Positions 1 through 10,725 of a stretch of DNA of 64,000 nucleotides are shown here, piece after piece. Under the pieces are notes generated by a model. It saw nothing but the letters and a program-made list of their open reading frames with translations, ran no database searches and had not been told where the DNA came from. The first letter of the stretch is position 1. Every line of letters starts with the position of its first letter. Position numbers and translations under genes: made by a program. This DNA is from Heloderma charlesbogerti (Eukaryota > Chordata > Lepidosauria > Squamata > Helodermatidae), in NCBI GenBank assembly GCA_026122225.1, contig JANEZZ010001565.1, forward strand, positions 1-64,000. Reading direction: 5' to 3'.

Positions 1-1706
1 TTAGGTAGAACCCATCCTAATCTTAATTCCGACCTGTGATTCATCCAACCCGGCGTTTCTCATGCTGTACTATGCATATATGTTAAATAAGCAGGGTGAC
101 AATATGCAGCCTTGTCGTACTCCTTTCCCAATTTTGAACCAATCGGTTGTTCCATGTCTGGTTCTTACTCTTGCTTCTTGACCCTTGTACAGGTTTCTCA
201 GGAGACAGGTAAGGTGGTCTGGTACTCCCATCTCTTTAAGAATTTGCCACAGTTTGATGTGATCCACACAATAAAAGGCTTTAGCATAGTCAGTGAAGGA
301 GAAATAGACGTTTTTCTGGAATTCTCTTGCTTTCTCCATGATCCAGTGAATGTTGGCGATTTGATCTCTAGTTCCTCTGCCTCTTCGGAACTAGGGATGT
401 CAGAGAATTTTGCCACAAATCTCGGGGAGGCCGAATGCCAGCGCATTCGGCCCCGCAAAATCGGTGGCGAAACGGTCTGCCACCCCCCCGCCCCCCCGGG
501 ACGGAACTTACCGTGGGTGAATCTCCCTGGCGGCAGCGGCTCCGGCGGTGGTGCGGCGGCGGTGCAGTGGCGGTGTGGCGGCAGCGGCGGCAGCCGGTCC
601 TCCAAATGGCTGCTGCTGCCGCCATTTCCAGTAAAAAAAAAAAAATGTGATAGGCTACGTAAAGATTTACGTAGCCTATCACGGCTGAGTAAAAAAAACC
701 AACAATGCGCATACACAAATGGCGGCGCCCATGGGCGCCGCCATTTGCATTCCTTATTTTGGCACGTCTAGTCTACGTAAACATTTATGTAGACTATGGT
801 AAAAATAAGGGGAACACAAATAACGGAGTGTCTACGCTATTTGCATTCCCCTTATTTTCGCCGTAGTCTACATAAAAGTTTACGTAGACTAGACATGCCA
901 AAATAAGGAATGCAAATGGCAGTGCCCATGGGCGCCGCCATTTGCATACACACGGTGTTTTTTTTTAACTCAGCCATGATAGGCTACGTAAACATTTGTG
1001 TAGCCTATCACGGCTGACTGCAGGGACGCAAACCCGGCAAAAAACCATTTGCAGACCCGGCCGGCCAGGATTCGCAGCGGGAGGGATGGGGCGCCTCCCC
1101 CCGGCCAGAATTTTGGGGGGGAGGGATGGGGTGCCTCCCCCCCGGCCATAATTTTTGGGGAAGGGACGGAGCGCCTCCCCCCCACCGCGAATCAATTTCA
1201 TCATAAGGTAAGTGACTTTCGTACATCCCTATTCGGAACCAAGCTTGTACTTCCGGTAGTTCTCGGCTCACATACTGCTGAAGCCTAGCTTGTAGGATTT
1301 TGAGCATCACCTTGCTGGCATGTGAAATGAGTGCAATTCTGCGGTAGTTTGAACACTCTTTGGTGTTGCCCTTCTTCGGAACTGGAATGTAAACTGACCT
1401 TTTCCAGTCTTGTGGCCACTGTTGAGTGTTCCAAATTTGTTGGCATATTGAGTGCAGCACTTTAACAGCATCATCTTTTAGGATTTTAAATAGCTCAGCT
1501 GGAATACTGTCATCTCTGCTAGCTTTGTTGTTACTAATGCTTCCTAAGGCCCACTTGACTTCACTCTCGAGGATGTCCGGCTGAAGTTCGGTGAACGCAC
1601 TATCATGGCTATCAGGGACATTCAGATCTTTCCTGTATAGTTCTCCTGTGTGTTCTTTCCACCTCTTTTTAATCTCATCTACTTCTGTTAGGTCCCTGCC
1701 TAATTT
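1..1706 (-). mobile_element. BovB (RTE-clade) LINE, linker and reverse-transcriptase part, interrupted
   Basis: Read on the minus strand from 1700 to 1240 this encodes the region between endonuclease and RT and the first RT blocks (IPVPKKG, NYRRIALISHASKVMLKIL). After a transposon at 392-1231 the frame resumes from 391 to 1 with DYAKAFYCVDH and GKGVRQGCILSPCLFN. These match the BovB/RTE family. The window edge cuts the element before the expected catalytic Y/FADD box. The same element continues at 6427-7913 beyond a nested CR1. Its frame is damaged, so it is a dead copy. What is seen is the motifs and split frame; the family name is from recognition of typical BovB protein. Confidence 0.9.
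392..1231 (+). mobile_element. Palindromic hAT-type non-autonomous element, copy 1 (complete)
   Basis: Ends are TAGGGATGT at the left and ACATCCCTA at the right, flanked by an 8-bp target duplication TTCGGAAC (384-391 and 1232-1239) in BovB. The interior 647-1011 is a nested inverted repeat centred near 830. Hairpins lie at 647-682, 716-747 (a perfect 32-bp palindrome), 769-796, 864-891, 914-945 and 976-1011. Outer hairpins begin GTGATAGGCTACGTAAA and inner ones TAGTCTACGTAAA. The left arm folds on itself (GGCCGAATGC/GCATTCGGCC). The right arm has about three tandem GC-rich modules of 45 bp at 1076-1190. No transposase is encoded. The 8-bp duplication and YAGGG ends point to the hAT superfamily. 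Confidence 0.9.
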
Positions 1707-1803
1707 CATAGAATCATAGAATCATAGAATCATAGAATAGTAGGGTTGGAAGGGGCCTACAAGGCCATCGAGTCCAACCCCCTCCTCAATGCAGGAATCC
1801 AAG

Positions 1804-4689
1804 TCAGAGCATCCCTGACAAATGGCTGTCCAGCCTCGTCTTGAAGGCCTCCAGTGTGGGAGAGCCCACCACCTCCCCAGGTAATTGGTTCCATTGCCGT
1901 ATTGCTCTGACACTCAGGAAGTTTTTCCTGATGTTCAGCCGGAATCTGGCTTCCTGTAACTTGAGCCCATTATTCCGTGTCCTGCACTCTGGAATGATCA
2001 AGAAGAGATCCTGGCCTTCTTCTCTGTGACAACCTTTCAAGCACTTGAAGAGTGCTATCATATCTCCCCTCAGTCTTCTCTTCTCAAGGCTAAACATGCC
2101 CAGTTCTTTCAGTCTCTCTTCATAGGGCTTTGTTTCCAGTCCCCTGATCATCTTTGTTGCCCTCCTTTGAACCCTCTCCAGCTTGTCTGCATCCTTCTTA
2201 AAGTGTGGTGCCCAGAACTGGACACAGTACTCCAGATGAGGCCTAACCAGTGCTGAGTAGAGGGGAACTAGTACTTCCCGGGATTTGGAAGCTATGCTTC
2301 TATTAATGCAGCACAAAAGAGCATTTGCCTTTTTTGCAGCCACATCCCATTGTTGGCTCATATTCAGCTTGTGATCGACAACAATTCCAAGATCCTTCTC
2401 GCTTGTAGTGTGGTTGAGCCACGTATCCCCCATCTTGTAACTGTGCATTTGGTTTCTTTTTCCTAGGTGCAGAACTTGGCATTTATCCCTATTAAATGCC
2501 ATTCTGTTGTTTTCTGCCCAGCACTCCAGTCTATCCAGATAACTTTGAATTTTGTTTCTGTCTTCCAAAGTATTAGCTATCCCTCCCAATTTTGTGTCAT
2601 CTGCAAATTTGATCAGCATTCCCTGCACCTCCTCCTCCAAGTCATTAATAAAAATGTTGAAGAGCACTGGGCCCAGGACTGAGCCCTGCGGTACCCCACT
2701 CGTTACCTCTCCCCAGTTTGAGAAGGTCCCATTGATAAGCACTCTTTGAGTCCGATTCTGTAGCCAACTGTGGATCCACTGGATCGTTGTTTCATCTAGC
2801 CCACTTCGAGCTAGTTTGCTCATCAGGATATCATGGGGCACTTTGTCGCAAGCTTTGCTGAAGTCGAGGTATATGATGTCTACAGCATTCCCAGGGTCTA
2901 CAAGGGAGGTTACTTGATCAAAAAATGAGATCAGATTTGTCTGGCAGGACTTGTTTTTGACAAATCCATGTTGGCTTCGAGTAATCATGGCATTGTTGTC
3001 AAGGTGCTTCCAGATGGATTGCTTTATGATCTGCTCCAGAATTTTCCCAGGGATTGATGTCAGACTGACTGGCCTGTAGTTCCCAGGTTCCTCCTTTTTA
3101 CCCTTTTTGAAGATAGGGACAACATTAGCCCTCCTCCAGTCATCTGGCACTTCCCCCGTCCTCCATGATTTCTCAAAGAGAATAGACAGCGGTTCTGAGA
3201 GTTCTTCTGCCAGTTCCTTGATGACTCTAGGATGCAGTTCATCTGGCCCTGGAGATTTGAACTCATTCAAAGTAATGAGGTGTTCCTTGACCATATGCCT
3301 GTCGATCTCAAGCTGCAATCCTGCCCCTTCAGCCTGTACTTCGCCTTTGCCAGGGGGGTCATAGACCCTCTTTTGGGAGAAGACTGAGCCAAAGTAGGAA
3401 TTGAGCACCTCTGCCTTTTCTTTGTCATCTGTTATCATTTTGCCATCCTTATTTAATAGCTGAACAACCATTTCTTTCCTCTGCCTTTTACTATGCACGT
3501 AGCTGAAGAAAGCCTTTTTGTTGTTTTTAGCATCCCTCGCTAACCTCACCTCGTTCTCTGCTTTAGCCTTCCTGACACCATCCCTGCAATTCTGTGCTAC
3601 CTGTCTGTACTCTTCCTTTGTTACTTGGCCTTCTTTCCACTTCCTATATGTGTCCTTTTTTGTTTTCAGGTCATCCCTAAGCTTTTTGTGAAGCCACATT
3701 GGCTTCTTCTGTTGTTTTCCACCTTTTCTTCTTGTTGGAATTGTTTGTGATTGTGCCTTGAGAATTTCCTTTTTTAAAAGTTCCCACCCATCTTGGACTC
3801 CTTTTCTTGCTAGCATTGCTTGCCATGGGACCTTACTGATCATTGTTCTGAGTTTATTAAAATCAGCTTTCCTAAAATCCAGGGTACGCGTTTGACTACA
3901 CTCGGCTTTTGCTTCCCTTAGAACCAAGAACTCAAGTACAACATGGTCGCTTTCCCCCAGAGTTCCTGTAACTGCTACTTTATCCACTAAGTCATCTCTG
4001 TTGGTTAGGATCAAGTCAAGGATAGCCGATCCTCTAGTTCCGTCCTCTACTTTCTGTAGGAGGAAGTTATCCGCCACACAAGTCAGGAATTTCCTGGAGG
4101 GGCCATGTTTTGCAGAATTTGTCTCCCAACAAATATCGGGGAAATTGAAGTCCCCCATTACTACTACATCATGCTTCCTTAAAACATTGGCTATTTGCTT
4201 TTCAAAAGTTTCACCCTTGTCTTCTCCTTGATTGGGTGGCCGGTAGTAGACTCCGACCACCAGGTTCCTTTTATTCTTTGCTCCATTTATTTCAACCCAG
4301 ATGCTCTCGATGGGGCTACCAAGCTCCTCCTCCTGTATTTCTGTGCAGAGATATGTATTTTTCACATACAGTGCAACCCCACCTCCCTTTCTGTTCCTCC
4401 TGTTCTTTTTGAACAAGTTATATCCTTCAACTGCTGTATTCCAGTCATGAGAGTCATCCCACCAAGTCTCAGTTATACCTATCAAGTCATAATTTCCCTC
4501 CTGTATTAAGAGTTGAAGTTCGTTCTGTTTGTTTCCCATACTCTGGGCATTAGTATATAGACATCGAAGACCATGTGCTTCATAGTCTGGCTTTCTTCCT
4601 ACATGTGTCTGAAGACTATTATTGGGCGCTATCTGAGCTGTTCTCTCCATTGCAGTGCATGCACCTATGTCCATCGTTACCCCCAACAT
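1804..4689 (-). CDS. CR1 ORF2: endonuclease / reverse transcriptase, intact
   Basis: This is an uninterrupted 961-codon frame. The N-terminal third is an apurinic-type endonuclease: ITETWWDD near residue 73, GDFNFPD near 179 and SDH at 247-249. The middle is RT: VVPIFKKG near 523, YLDFSKACDKV near 607 (the usual F is C here), GVPQGSVLGP near 665 and FADDTK with the catalytic Asp pair at about 697-698. The C-terminal part resembles the usual CR1 thumb region. The start is 24 nt below the ORF1 stop, the usual two-ORF layout. The enzyme nicks target DNA and reverse-transcribes its own RNA. All catalytic motifs that I can check are present. Whether it is active cannot be told from sequence alone. 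Confidence 0.93.
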   Translation of the reverse strand: MLGVTMDIGACTAMERTAQIAPNNSLQTHVGRKPDYEAHGLRCLYTNAQSMGNKQNELQLLIQEGNYDLIGITETWWDDSHDWNTAVEGYNLFKKNRRNRKGGGVALYVKNTYLCTEIQEEELGSPIESIWVEINGAKNKRNLVVGVYYRPPNQGEDKGETFEKQIANVLRKHDVVVMGDFNFPDICWETNSAKHGPSRKFLTCVADNFLLQKVEDGTRGSAILDLILTNRDDLVDKVAVTGTLGESDHVVLEFLVLREAKAECSQTRTLDFRKADFNKLRTMISKVPWQAMLARKGVQDGWELLKKEILKAQSQTIPTRRKGGKQQKKPMWLHKKLRDDLKTKKDTYRKWKEGQVTKEEYRQVAQNCRDGVRKAKAENEVRLARDAKNNKKAFFSYVHSKRQRKEMVVQLLNKDGKMITDDKEKAEVLNSYFGSVFSQKRVYDPPGKGEVQAEGAGLQLEIDRHMVKEHLITLNEFKSPGPDELHPRVIKELAEELSEPLSILFEKSWRTGEVPDDWRRANVVPIFKKGKKEEPGNYRPVSLTSIPGKILEQIIKQSIWKHLDNNAMITRSQHGFVKNKSCQTNLISFFDQVTSLVDPGNAVDIIYLDFSKACDKVPHDILMSKLARSGLDETTIQWIHSWLQNRTQRVLINGTFSNWGEVTSGVPQGSVLGPVLFNIFINDLEEEVQGMLIKFADDTKLGGIANTLEDRNKIQSYLDRLECWAENNRMAFNRDKCQVLHLGKRNQMHSYKMGDTWLNHTTSEKDLGIVVDHKLNMSQQWDVAAKKANALLCCINRSIASKSREVLVPLYSALVRPHLEYCVQFWAPHFKKDADKLERVQRRATKMIRGLETKPYEERLKELGMFSLEKRRLRGDMIALFKCLKGCHREEGQDLFLIIPECRTRNNGLKLQEARFRLNIRKNFLSVRAIRQWNQLPGEVVGSPTLEAFKTRLDSHLSGML

Positions 4690-4712
4690 TACATCTCCCT
4701 TCCCCGTAGGAT

Positions 4713-5738
4713 TCAGTTTAAAGCCCTCCTGATGAAGTTCTTCATGCTGTGGCCAAACACATTCTTCCCAGCCTTTGTGAGGTGCAACCCATCCCTAGCC
4801 AACAGCCCATCTTCCAGGAAGTATAGCCCGTGGTCCCAGAATCCAAATCTCTCTTGTCAGCACCACCTTCGTAGCCAGTCATTCACCCGGAGTATTTTTC
4901 GTTCCCTTTCTGTACCTCTTCTAACTACTGGAAGGATGGATGAGAAAACTATCTGGGCCCCAAAGTTCTTGAGTTTCCTTCCCAAAGCTTCAAAGTCTGA
5001 CGTGATCTCTTCGTAGCTCTGCTTGGCAGTATCATTTGTTCCCACATGGATGAGAAGAAAGGGATACCTGTCAGTGGGCTTTATGAGTGCAGGCAACCTT
5101 TCAGTCACGTCTCTAATCTGTCCTCCCGGGAGACAACATACCTGGCGAGTCCACGGGTCTTCGCGACATACTTGGGTCTCGATCCCATGCAGCAAGGAGT
5201 CTCCCACTACTACCACTCTTCTCTTCTTCTTCTTGTAGGCCTGGGTTTCATTGCCTCTGTTTGACTGACCTTTAGCCTCTTGCTCACTCTCATGCAGGTT
5301 CCCCTGTGATTCTTCCTCTGCAGGCTGTCCTCCAGTCTCATCCGCAAGTACCTGGAATCGGTTCCACAGCTCCACTGCTTCCACTGGTGCAGAGTGGCGT
5401 CTAGTTCTTCTTCTCCTAACTGTCACCGTTTTCCAAGGAGTATCCTCTATTCCATTTTTCTTCACCTCAGCATTTCCCACTGCCTCATCTTGCTGTTGCT
5501 CTTCAAGCTTCTGGTCTGCCCTATGCTGCTGTAGTTCCCCCATTCTGTCCAAGAACTCTTTGTGTTCTCTTATTCCCCGGAGGGTCGACAGTCGCCGCTC
5601 CAGTCCACTTACTTTTTCCTCCAGCAGCGTGATCAACTTGCACTTGTTGCAGGTATAGGCCATGTTGTTCTCAGGCAAGAAAACAAACATGGCACACACC
5701 TTGCAGGTCACCACCATTGGAGAATCTTGTCCTTCCAT
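4713..5738 (-). pseudogene. CR1 ORF1 (zinc-knuckle, coiled coil, SGNH esterase) with a nonsense codon
   Basis: The frame opens at 5738 and its natural stop is at 4713-4715, giving 341 codons. An in-frame TGA at 4857-4859 truncates it to 293 residues. Visible parts, in order: a CxxC...CxxC cluster (CKVC and CNKC, residues 12-33), a short leucine-rich coiled coil (about 38-55), a basic low-complexity linker, then an esterase-like domain with GDSLLHG (block I) and HVGTNDT. The DGLHLT segment expected to hold the catalytic His lies after the TGA, so the truncated product would lack it. In CR1 and L2 elements ORF1 products bind the RNA; the esterase role is not firmly known. Confidence 0.85.
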
Positions 5739-5929
5739 AGCCTCTTTTCCCTTTTTGTGTCTAGCTTTGTGATTGTTCTAGACTAGCCTGTGCCTGCTCC
5801 TCGACTCAGTAGAGGTTAAAAGCAGAGTCCCACTGGTGTGGAAGTGTGTGTTACAAGACAAATAAATTTTAAAAAGTTAGTAAAAAAATAAAAAAATGTT
5901 AGGGGCCTCCCCCTTGACCTCCCCTGCCG

Positions 5930-6417
5930 AACTCCCCTGGCCAACTCCTGTTTGCTCCCCCTGTTTGCTCCCCCTGTTCGCTCGCTCTCTGGGAGCTTGC
6001 CTGCTTCTGTAGTCCCTGGACCAGCTGCAGCAGCTTGCTCTGCTCTGCTCTGCTCAGCTGGGAGGCGGGAAACAGACTGAAGCTTCCCGCCCAGTCAGCT
6101 GCTGGGAGTACTCAGGCCACACCCCTCCAATTCAGTTGGAGCTCTCAGAAGCTCCTGGTGAGCTCACAGCCAGTCAGAAGGATAAAGGGCAGCGCCCTGG
6201 GCTTCCTGCAACCCACTTACCTCTTAGCCTCTGTCTCCTTTGTCTCCTTTGTTTCCTCTTCCACTGCAACTCCCCTGGCCAACTCCTGTTTGCTCCCCCT
6301 GTTCGCTCGCTCTGTTCGCTCGCTCTCTGGGAGCTTGCCTGCTTCTGTAGTCCCTGGACCAGCTGCAGCAGCTTGCTCTGCTCTACTCTGCTCAGCTGGG
6401 AGGCGGGAAACAGACAA
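5930..6417 (-). repeat. Duplicated CR1 5' untranslated segment
   Basis: A segment of about 148 bp at 5930-6077 recurs at 6268-6415, starting AACTCCCCTGGCC in both and ending in GGGAAACAGAC. The spacing is 338 bp. The copies differ mainly by small internal repeats of GTTCGCTCGCTC and TTTGCTCCCCCTG. A repeated monomer just upstream of ORF1 suggests tandem promoter units, as known for some LINE families; that role is inference. Confidence 0.75.
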
Positions 6418-6426
6418 ACATAATTT

Positions 6427-7913
6427 GTCCTTTATCATGCCCGTCTTTGCACAAAATGTTCCCTTGAGATCTCCGATTTTCTTGAAGAGATCTCTAGTCT
6501 TTCCCATACTATTGTTTTCCTTGATTCTTTGCATTGTTCATTTAAGAAGGCCTTCTTGTCTCTCCTTGCTATTCTCTGGAACTCTGCATTCAGTTGGATA
6601 TATCTTCCCCTTTCTCCTTTGCTTTTCACTTCCCTTCTTTCGTCAGCTACTTGTAAAGCCTCCTCAGACAGCCACTTTGCTTTCTTGTATTTCTTTTTCT
6701 TTGGGATGGATTTCGTTGCTGCCTCCTGAACAATGTTACGGACCTCTGTCCATAGTTCCTCAGGCACTCTGTCTATCAGGTCTAATCCCTTAAATCTATT
6801 CCTCACCTCCACTGTATATTGTTTTTACAGGTCTTGTTGTTACTGATTGTATAGAGCTTCTCCATCTTTGGCTGCAAAGGACATAATCAATCTGATTTTG
6901 ATATTGACCATCTGGTGATGTCCATGTGTAGAGCCGCCTCTTGTGCTGTTGGAAAAGAGTGTTTGCTATGATCAGCACGTTCTCTTGGCAAAACTCTATT
7001 AGCTTTTGTCCTGCTTCATTTTGTACACCAAGGCCATGCCTGCCTGTTATCCCGGTGATTTCTTGACTTCCTACTTTAGCATTCCAATCCCCTATGATGA
7101 AAAGGACATCTTTTTTTGGTGTTAGTTCTAGAAGGTGTTGTAGGTCTTCATAGAACCGATCAACTTCGGCTTCTTCTGCCTCAGTGGTTGGGGCATAGCC
7201 TTGAATTGCTGTGATGTTCAATGGTTTGCCTTGGATTCGTACTGAGATCATTCTATCGTTTTTGAGATTGTACCGCAGTACTGCTTTTCCCACCCTTTCA
7301 TTGACTATGAGTGCTACTCCATTTCTTCTAAGGGATTCTTGCCCACAATAGTAGATATGATGGTCACCTGAATTAAATTCGCCCATGCCTGTCCATTTTA
7401 GTTCACTGATTCCCAGGATGTCGATGTTCAATCTTGCCATCTCATGTTTGACCACCTCCAGCTTACCTTGATTCATTGATCTGACATTCCAGGTTCCTAA
7501 ACAAGATTGTTCTTTACAGCATCAGATTTTCTTTTCACCACCAGACACATCCACAGCTGAGTGTCCTTTCGGCTTTCGCCCAGCCACTTCACTCTTTCCG
7601 GTGCTCTGCTCTTCCCTAGTAGTATATTGGACACCTTCCGACCTGAGGGGCTCATCTTCCAGCATCATCTCTTTTAGCCTTGTGATACGTTCCATGGGGT
7701 TTTCTTGGCAAGAATACTGGTGTGGGTTGCCATTTCCTTCTCCAGTGGACCACATTTTGTCAGAACTCTCTGCCATGACCTGTCCATCTTGGGTGGCCCT
7801 GCACGGCATAGCTTATGGCTTCACTGAGTTACGCAAGCCCCTTCGCCACAACAAGGCAGTGATCCATGAAGGGGTGAAGAGGTCTACAGTTGTGCAAAAT
7901 GTCAAAGCCATTT
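6427..7913 (-). mobile_element. BovB LINE, 5' region and endonuclease domain
   Basis: The minus frame 7476-6796 encodes an AP-endonuclease-like domain: ILGISELKWTG, NGVALIVNERV, GDWNAKVGSQ, and IDYVLCSQRW. A frameshift near 6800 is followed by the linker frame 6812-6435, ending TFCAKTGMIKDKL, which continues across the nested CR1 into KLGRDLTEVDE at 1709. Sequence 7477-7913 is the 5' untranslated part. Together with 1-1706 this was one BovB, truncated at its 3' end only by the window edge. Confidence 0.9.
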
Positions 7914-8393
7914 GATGAAAATTGCTGCAGGTACAGCAAAGTTTACTTGTGTCAGAAAATGCTGAAAACGGACAGATTTGTACTTTTTATTCCAAGATGT
8001 GCCTAAGCATATCATACAATTCTTTTGAATGTTGTTAAGGTTTTTTGTGCCCAAGGAAAGCCTGTGACAGTAAGTAGAGGCAAATTTATATTGGGCATGC
8101 TCAGTTTCACTCTGAAGTTAAAATGCTGCCAGTACTGCAGTGTTTTCAGAGGAATCTTTGGGTTCCTATCAACATTCTGAGAGTTGCAGAGGGGTAGTAG
8201 GAAACTGTCAACTGAGGGAAGAGAGAGGTAATTTTGAAGGCTGAGGGAGTCTCACTGACTGATAGATCACTGATGAAGAGATGAAGGTGAGAGAGGGAGG
8301 GAAGGGTACACTGAAATCTTGTGTAGGCTTACTCAAACGTAAGCCTCCCCTGAACAAAAGGGACATGCATATTCTCATTTACACATATGTGCT
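7914..8393. repeat. Unclassified repeat, shared with 21753-21890
   Basis: The first 130 bases (about 7915-8045) resemble 21760-21890: both contain AAAATGCTGAAAA/AAAAGTGCTGAAAA-like text followed by TTTGT(A/T)CTTT and GCATATCATA. Beyond that I recognise nothing; there is no convincing coding potential. Confidence 0.45.
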
Positions 8394-8832
8394 TAGGGAT
8401 GGTGAGAGTTCCCAATTGGGTCATGGAGTCTGACAGACTCCCCCCTGCCCGCACCCCCAAGCCATGTCTCCTGAGCCCCTGGCCCTGGACCCATCCATGA
8501 GTGCCATTTTTCAAACGAAAATGGCAATCGCAAATATGCGCACATCTGGTCTTACGCAAAAAGGTGCCGCGAATGGTCGATATATGCAAGGTTACAGGCC
8601 TACATGGGGCCATTTATGCCTACAGTCCTTCCCATATCGGCCATTCACCACCCCATTTTGCATAAGACTAGATGTGCTCATTTCACAATGACCATTTTCT
8701 TTCACAAAATGGTGCTCACGGATAGGTCCAGGGTGAGTGAGGGCAGCTCAGCAAGCGGGGAAGCTTGAGTGTGAGTTGGCGTCTTGGCAGGTGCCTGGAG
8801 GACCCAAACTGTGGGGTGTCCATCCATCCCTA
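8394..8832. mobile_element. Short, old relative of the palindromic hAT family
   Basis: Ends are TAGGGATGG and CCATCCCTA. The flanking octamers TATGTGCT (8386-8393) and TGTGTACT (8833-8840) agree at 6 of 8 positions. The interior holds an imperfect inverted repeat: GCGCACATCTGGTCTTACGC near 8537 pairs with GCATAAGACTAGATGTGCTC near 8659. The ends match the large palindromic family but the hairpins are different, so it is a separate, more decayed subfamily. Confidence 0.7.
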
Positions 8833-8840
8833 TGTGTACT

Positions 8841-9677
8841 TGGCTAATGGTGTGTGTGTATTGGTTTCAGAAACATTCTGTCAGTGGGAAATACTGCAGG
8901 GCTATTGTATGGGCATTGAGCCAGTGCTAATACCTGTAAGGATCTGCAGTAAAACGCAAGCAGACTCTGGTCAATGAAGAGGTAATATTCCTAGGAGGGG
9001 CATCTGTCTCTTAAAGGCAGTGTGGGAAGAAGAACCCCTTTATGTTATTGGCGGTTACTGTTAAGATGATGGAGGGAGGAGAAGGGAAAAGAAACTGAAT
9101 TCTTGAATTATTGTCTAGTAAGTCAGAACAGAATTGCAGCCTCCATTGGGAACCCACCCACTTCATTATGAATTGCAGGAGAGGGTTCCCATAAACACTT
9201 CTAGACCCTCCTCTTTTTATTGTAATCCAGCACAAAGAAGCCTTTAGAAAATCTCCAAAGCTGGCTCCCTGGATTGTGACTTCTGGCCATTCCTAATCAA
9301 AGACTTTCCCAGTTATTATCAATTTCATCTGATCAAATTAGGAAATGGGGTTACATGCATTTAGTGTTGGTGTTGGTGGCAGTGGCAGTGGCGGTACAGC
9401 AACAGCAGGCACAGCAGCAGCAGGCATGCCCTCTTCCCCAGGTGGTGGCAGTTTCTCCTGCAGATCCTGGCTCTCCATGTTGTGTTAGTAAAAACTGAGT
9501 TTCAAACTACATGGAACGGGAGAATCCAACTAATGTTGGATTTAGTGCAATTGTTTATGAAATAGGTGGTGCTATCAGTTCTAGAGTGTAGGTTTACATT
9601 TCATAAGAGAGTTCATTTCATAAGCATTTGCACAACGGGAAAAGTCAGCAAGGATCCATCAGCACTGTTTTCCTTAG
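8841..9677. other. No gene seen
   Basis: No recognisable gene. A CAG/GGT-rich trinucleotide patch lies at about 9370-9430. The remainder looks like unique or very old repeat sequence. Confidence 0.5.
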
Positions 9678-9763
9678 TGGAATGACCTAGCTGGATACTA
9701 CCCACAAAGTTTATGCGTTCCATCATGGAATGACCTAGTTGGATACTACCCACAAAGTTTATG
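9678..9763. repeat. 38-bp direct repeat, two units
   Basis: Units at 9678-9715 and 9726-9763 both begin TGGAATGACCTAG and end CAAAGTTTATG, with one mismatch, separated by 10 bp. A simple local tandem duplication. Confidence 0.9.
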
Positions 9764-9768
9764 AATTA

Positions 9769-10049
9769 TACAGACTTATGGGAGATACCATTTTGGGATG
9801 TTATAAACTAAATGGACATCTCTATATTAAAAAGTATAGTAAACCTAGTGATAAGAACACTATATCACATTATACCAGTAACCATCTTGTACTTTTAAGA
9901 GATAATTTAGCATTTGCACAATTTTTAACATTACAGTGTATCTGTCTGGACTTATTCAGACTTGTATAATAAACATGGATATACATATATATGGTGATTG
10001 AAATTAAGTGGTTTTCTGCAAGAGGCCATTAGAAGAGTTGCTGAGCAAT
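9769..10049. other. AT-rich stretch, nothing recognised
   Basis: No gene or named repeat identified; it precedes the CR1 fragment at 10050. Confidence 0.5.
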
Positions 10050-10725
10050 CCTATGTTAGCTAATATCTTGGAAGATGGAAACAAAATTCAAAGTGATCTT
10101 GATAGACTGGAGCACTGGGCAGAAAGCAACAGAATGGCATTTAATAGGCATAAATGCCAAGTTCTGCACCCAGGAAAAAGAAACCAAAGGCAGAGTTACA
10201 AGATGGGGGATACATGGTTCAACAACACTACAAGCAAGAAGGATCTTGGAATTGTTGTAGATCACAAGTTGAATTTGAGCCAACAATGTGATGTGGCTAC
10301 AAAACAAGGCAAATGCTATTTTGGGCTGCATTAATAGAAGCATAGCTTCCAAATCCCGGGAAGTACTAGTTCCCCTCTACTCAGCACTGGTTAGGCCTCA
10401 TCTGGAGTACTGTGTCCAGTTCTGGCACCACACTTTAAGAAGGATGCAGACAAGCTGGACAGGGTTCAGAGGAGGGCAACAAAGATGATCACGGGACTGG
10501 AGACAAAGCCCTGTGAAGAGAGACTGAAAGAACTGGGTATGTTTAGCCTTGAGAAGACTGAGGGGAGATAGGATAGCGCTCTTCAGGTACCTGAAAGGTT
10601 GTCCCAGAGAGGAAGGCCAGGATCTCTTTTTGATCATCCCAGAATGCAGGACATGGAAGAATGGGCTCAAGTGACAGGAAGCCAGATTCCAGCTGAACAT
10701 CAGGAAAAACTTCCTGACTGTTAGA
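10050..10725 (+). mobile_element. 5'-truncated CR1 LINE, RT C-terminal part
   Basis: Encodes, in broken frames, the end of CR1 ORF2: [50 protein letters not shown]. The same protein stretch is intact in the CR1 at 1804-4689. It is interrupted at 10725 by a palindromic element and resumes at 11603. Confidence 0.9.

Larger units (their letters stand above)
1707..6420 (-). mobile_element. Near-full-length CR1 LINE nested in BovB
   Basis: This 4.7-kb CR1 runs on the minus strand with its 5' end at 6420 and its 3' end at 1707. The 3' end is a short tandem repeat of an ATAGAATC unit, typical of reptile and bird CR1. A 6-bp target duplication TAATTT flanks it (1701-1706 and 6421-6426), and the host BovB frame resumes on the far side. 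It contains ORF1 (broken late), an intact ORF2 and a 5' region with a duplicated segment. Being complete, with clear target duplications and an open 961-codon ORF2, it looks like a recent insertion. It is the source type for the many 5'-truncated CR1 tails elsewhere in the window. Confidence 0.93.

Noticed and set aside
112..771. Long GC-rich reading frames in and around the palindromic elements
   Set aside because: They recur in every copy in several frames and on both strands, follow GC-rich and palindromic sequence, and show no conserved protein domain.
4780..4800. CATCCCTAG inside the CR1 ORF1 end as a transposon end
   Set aside because: It is part of the CR1 coding sequence (LLARDGLHLT region); there is no partner end.
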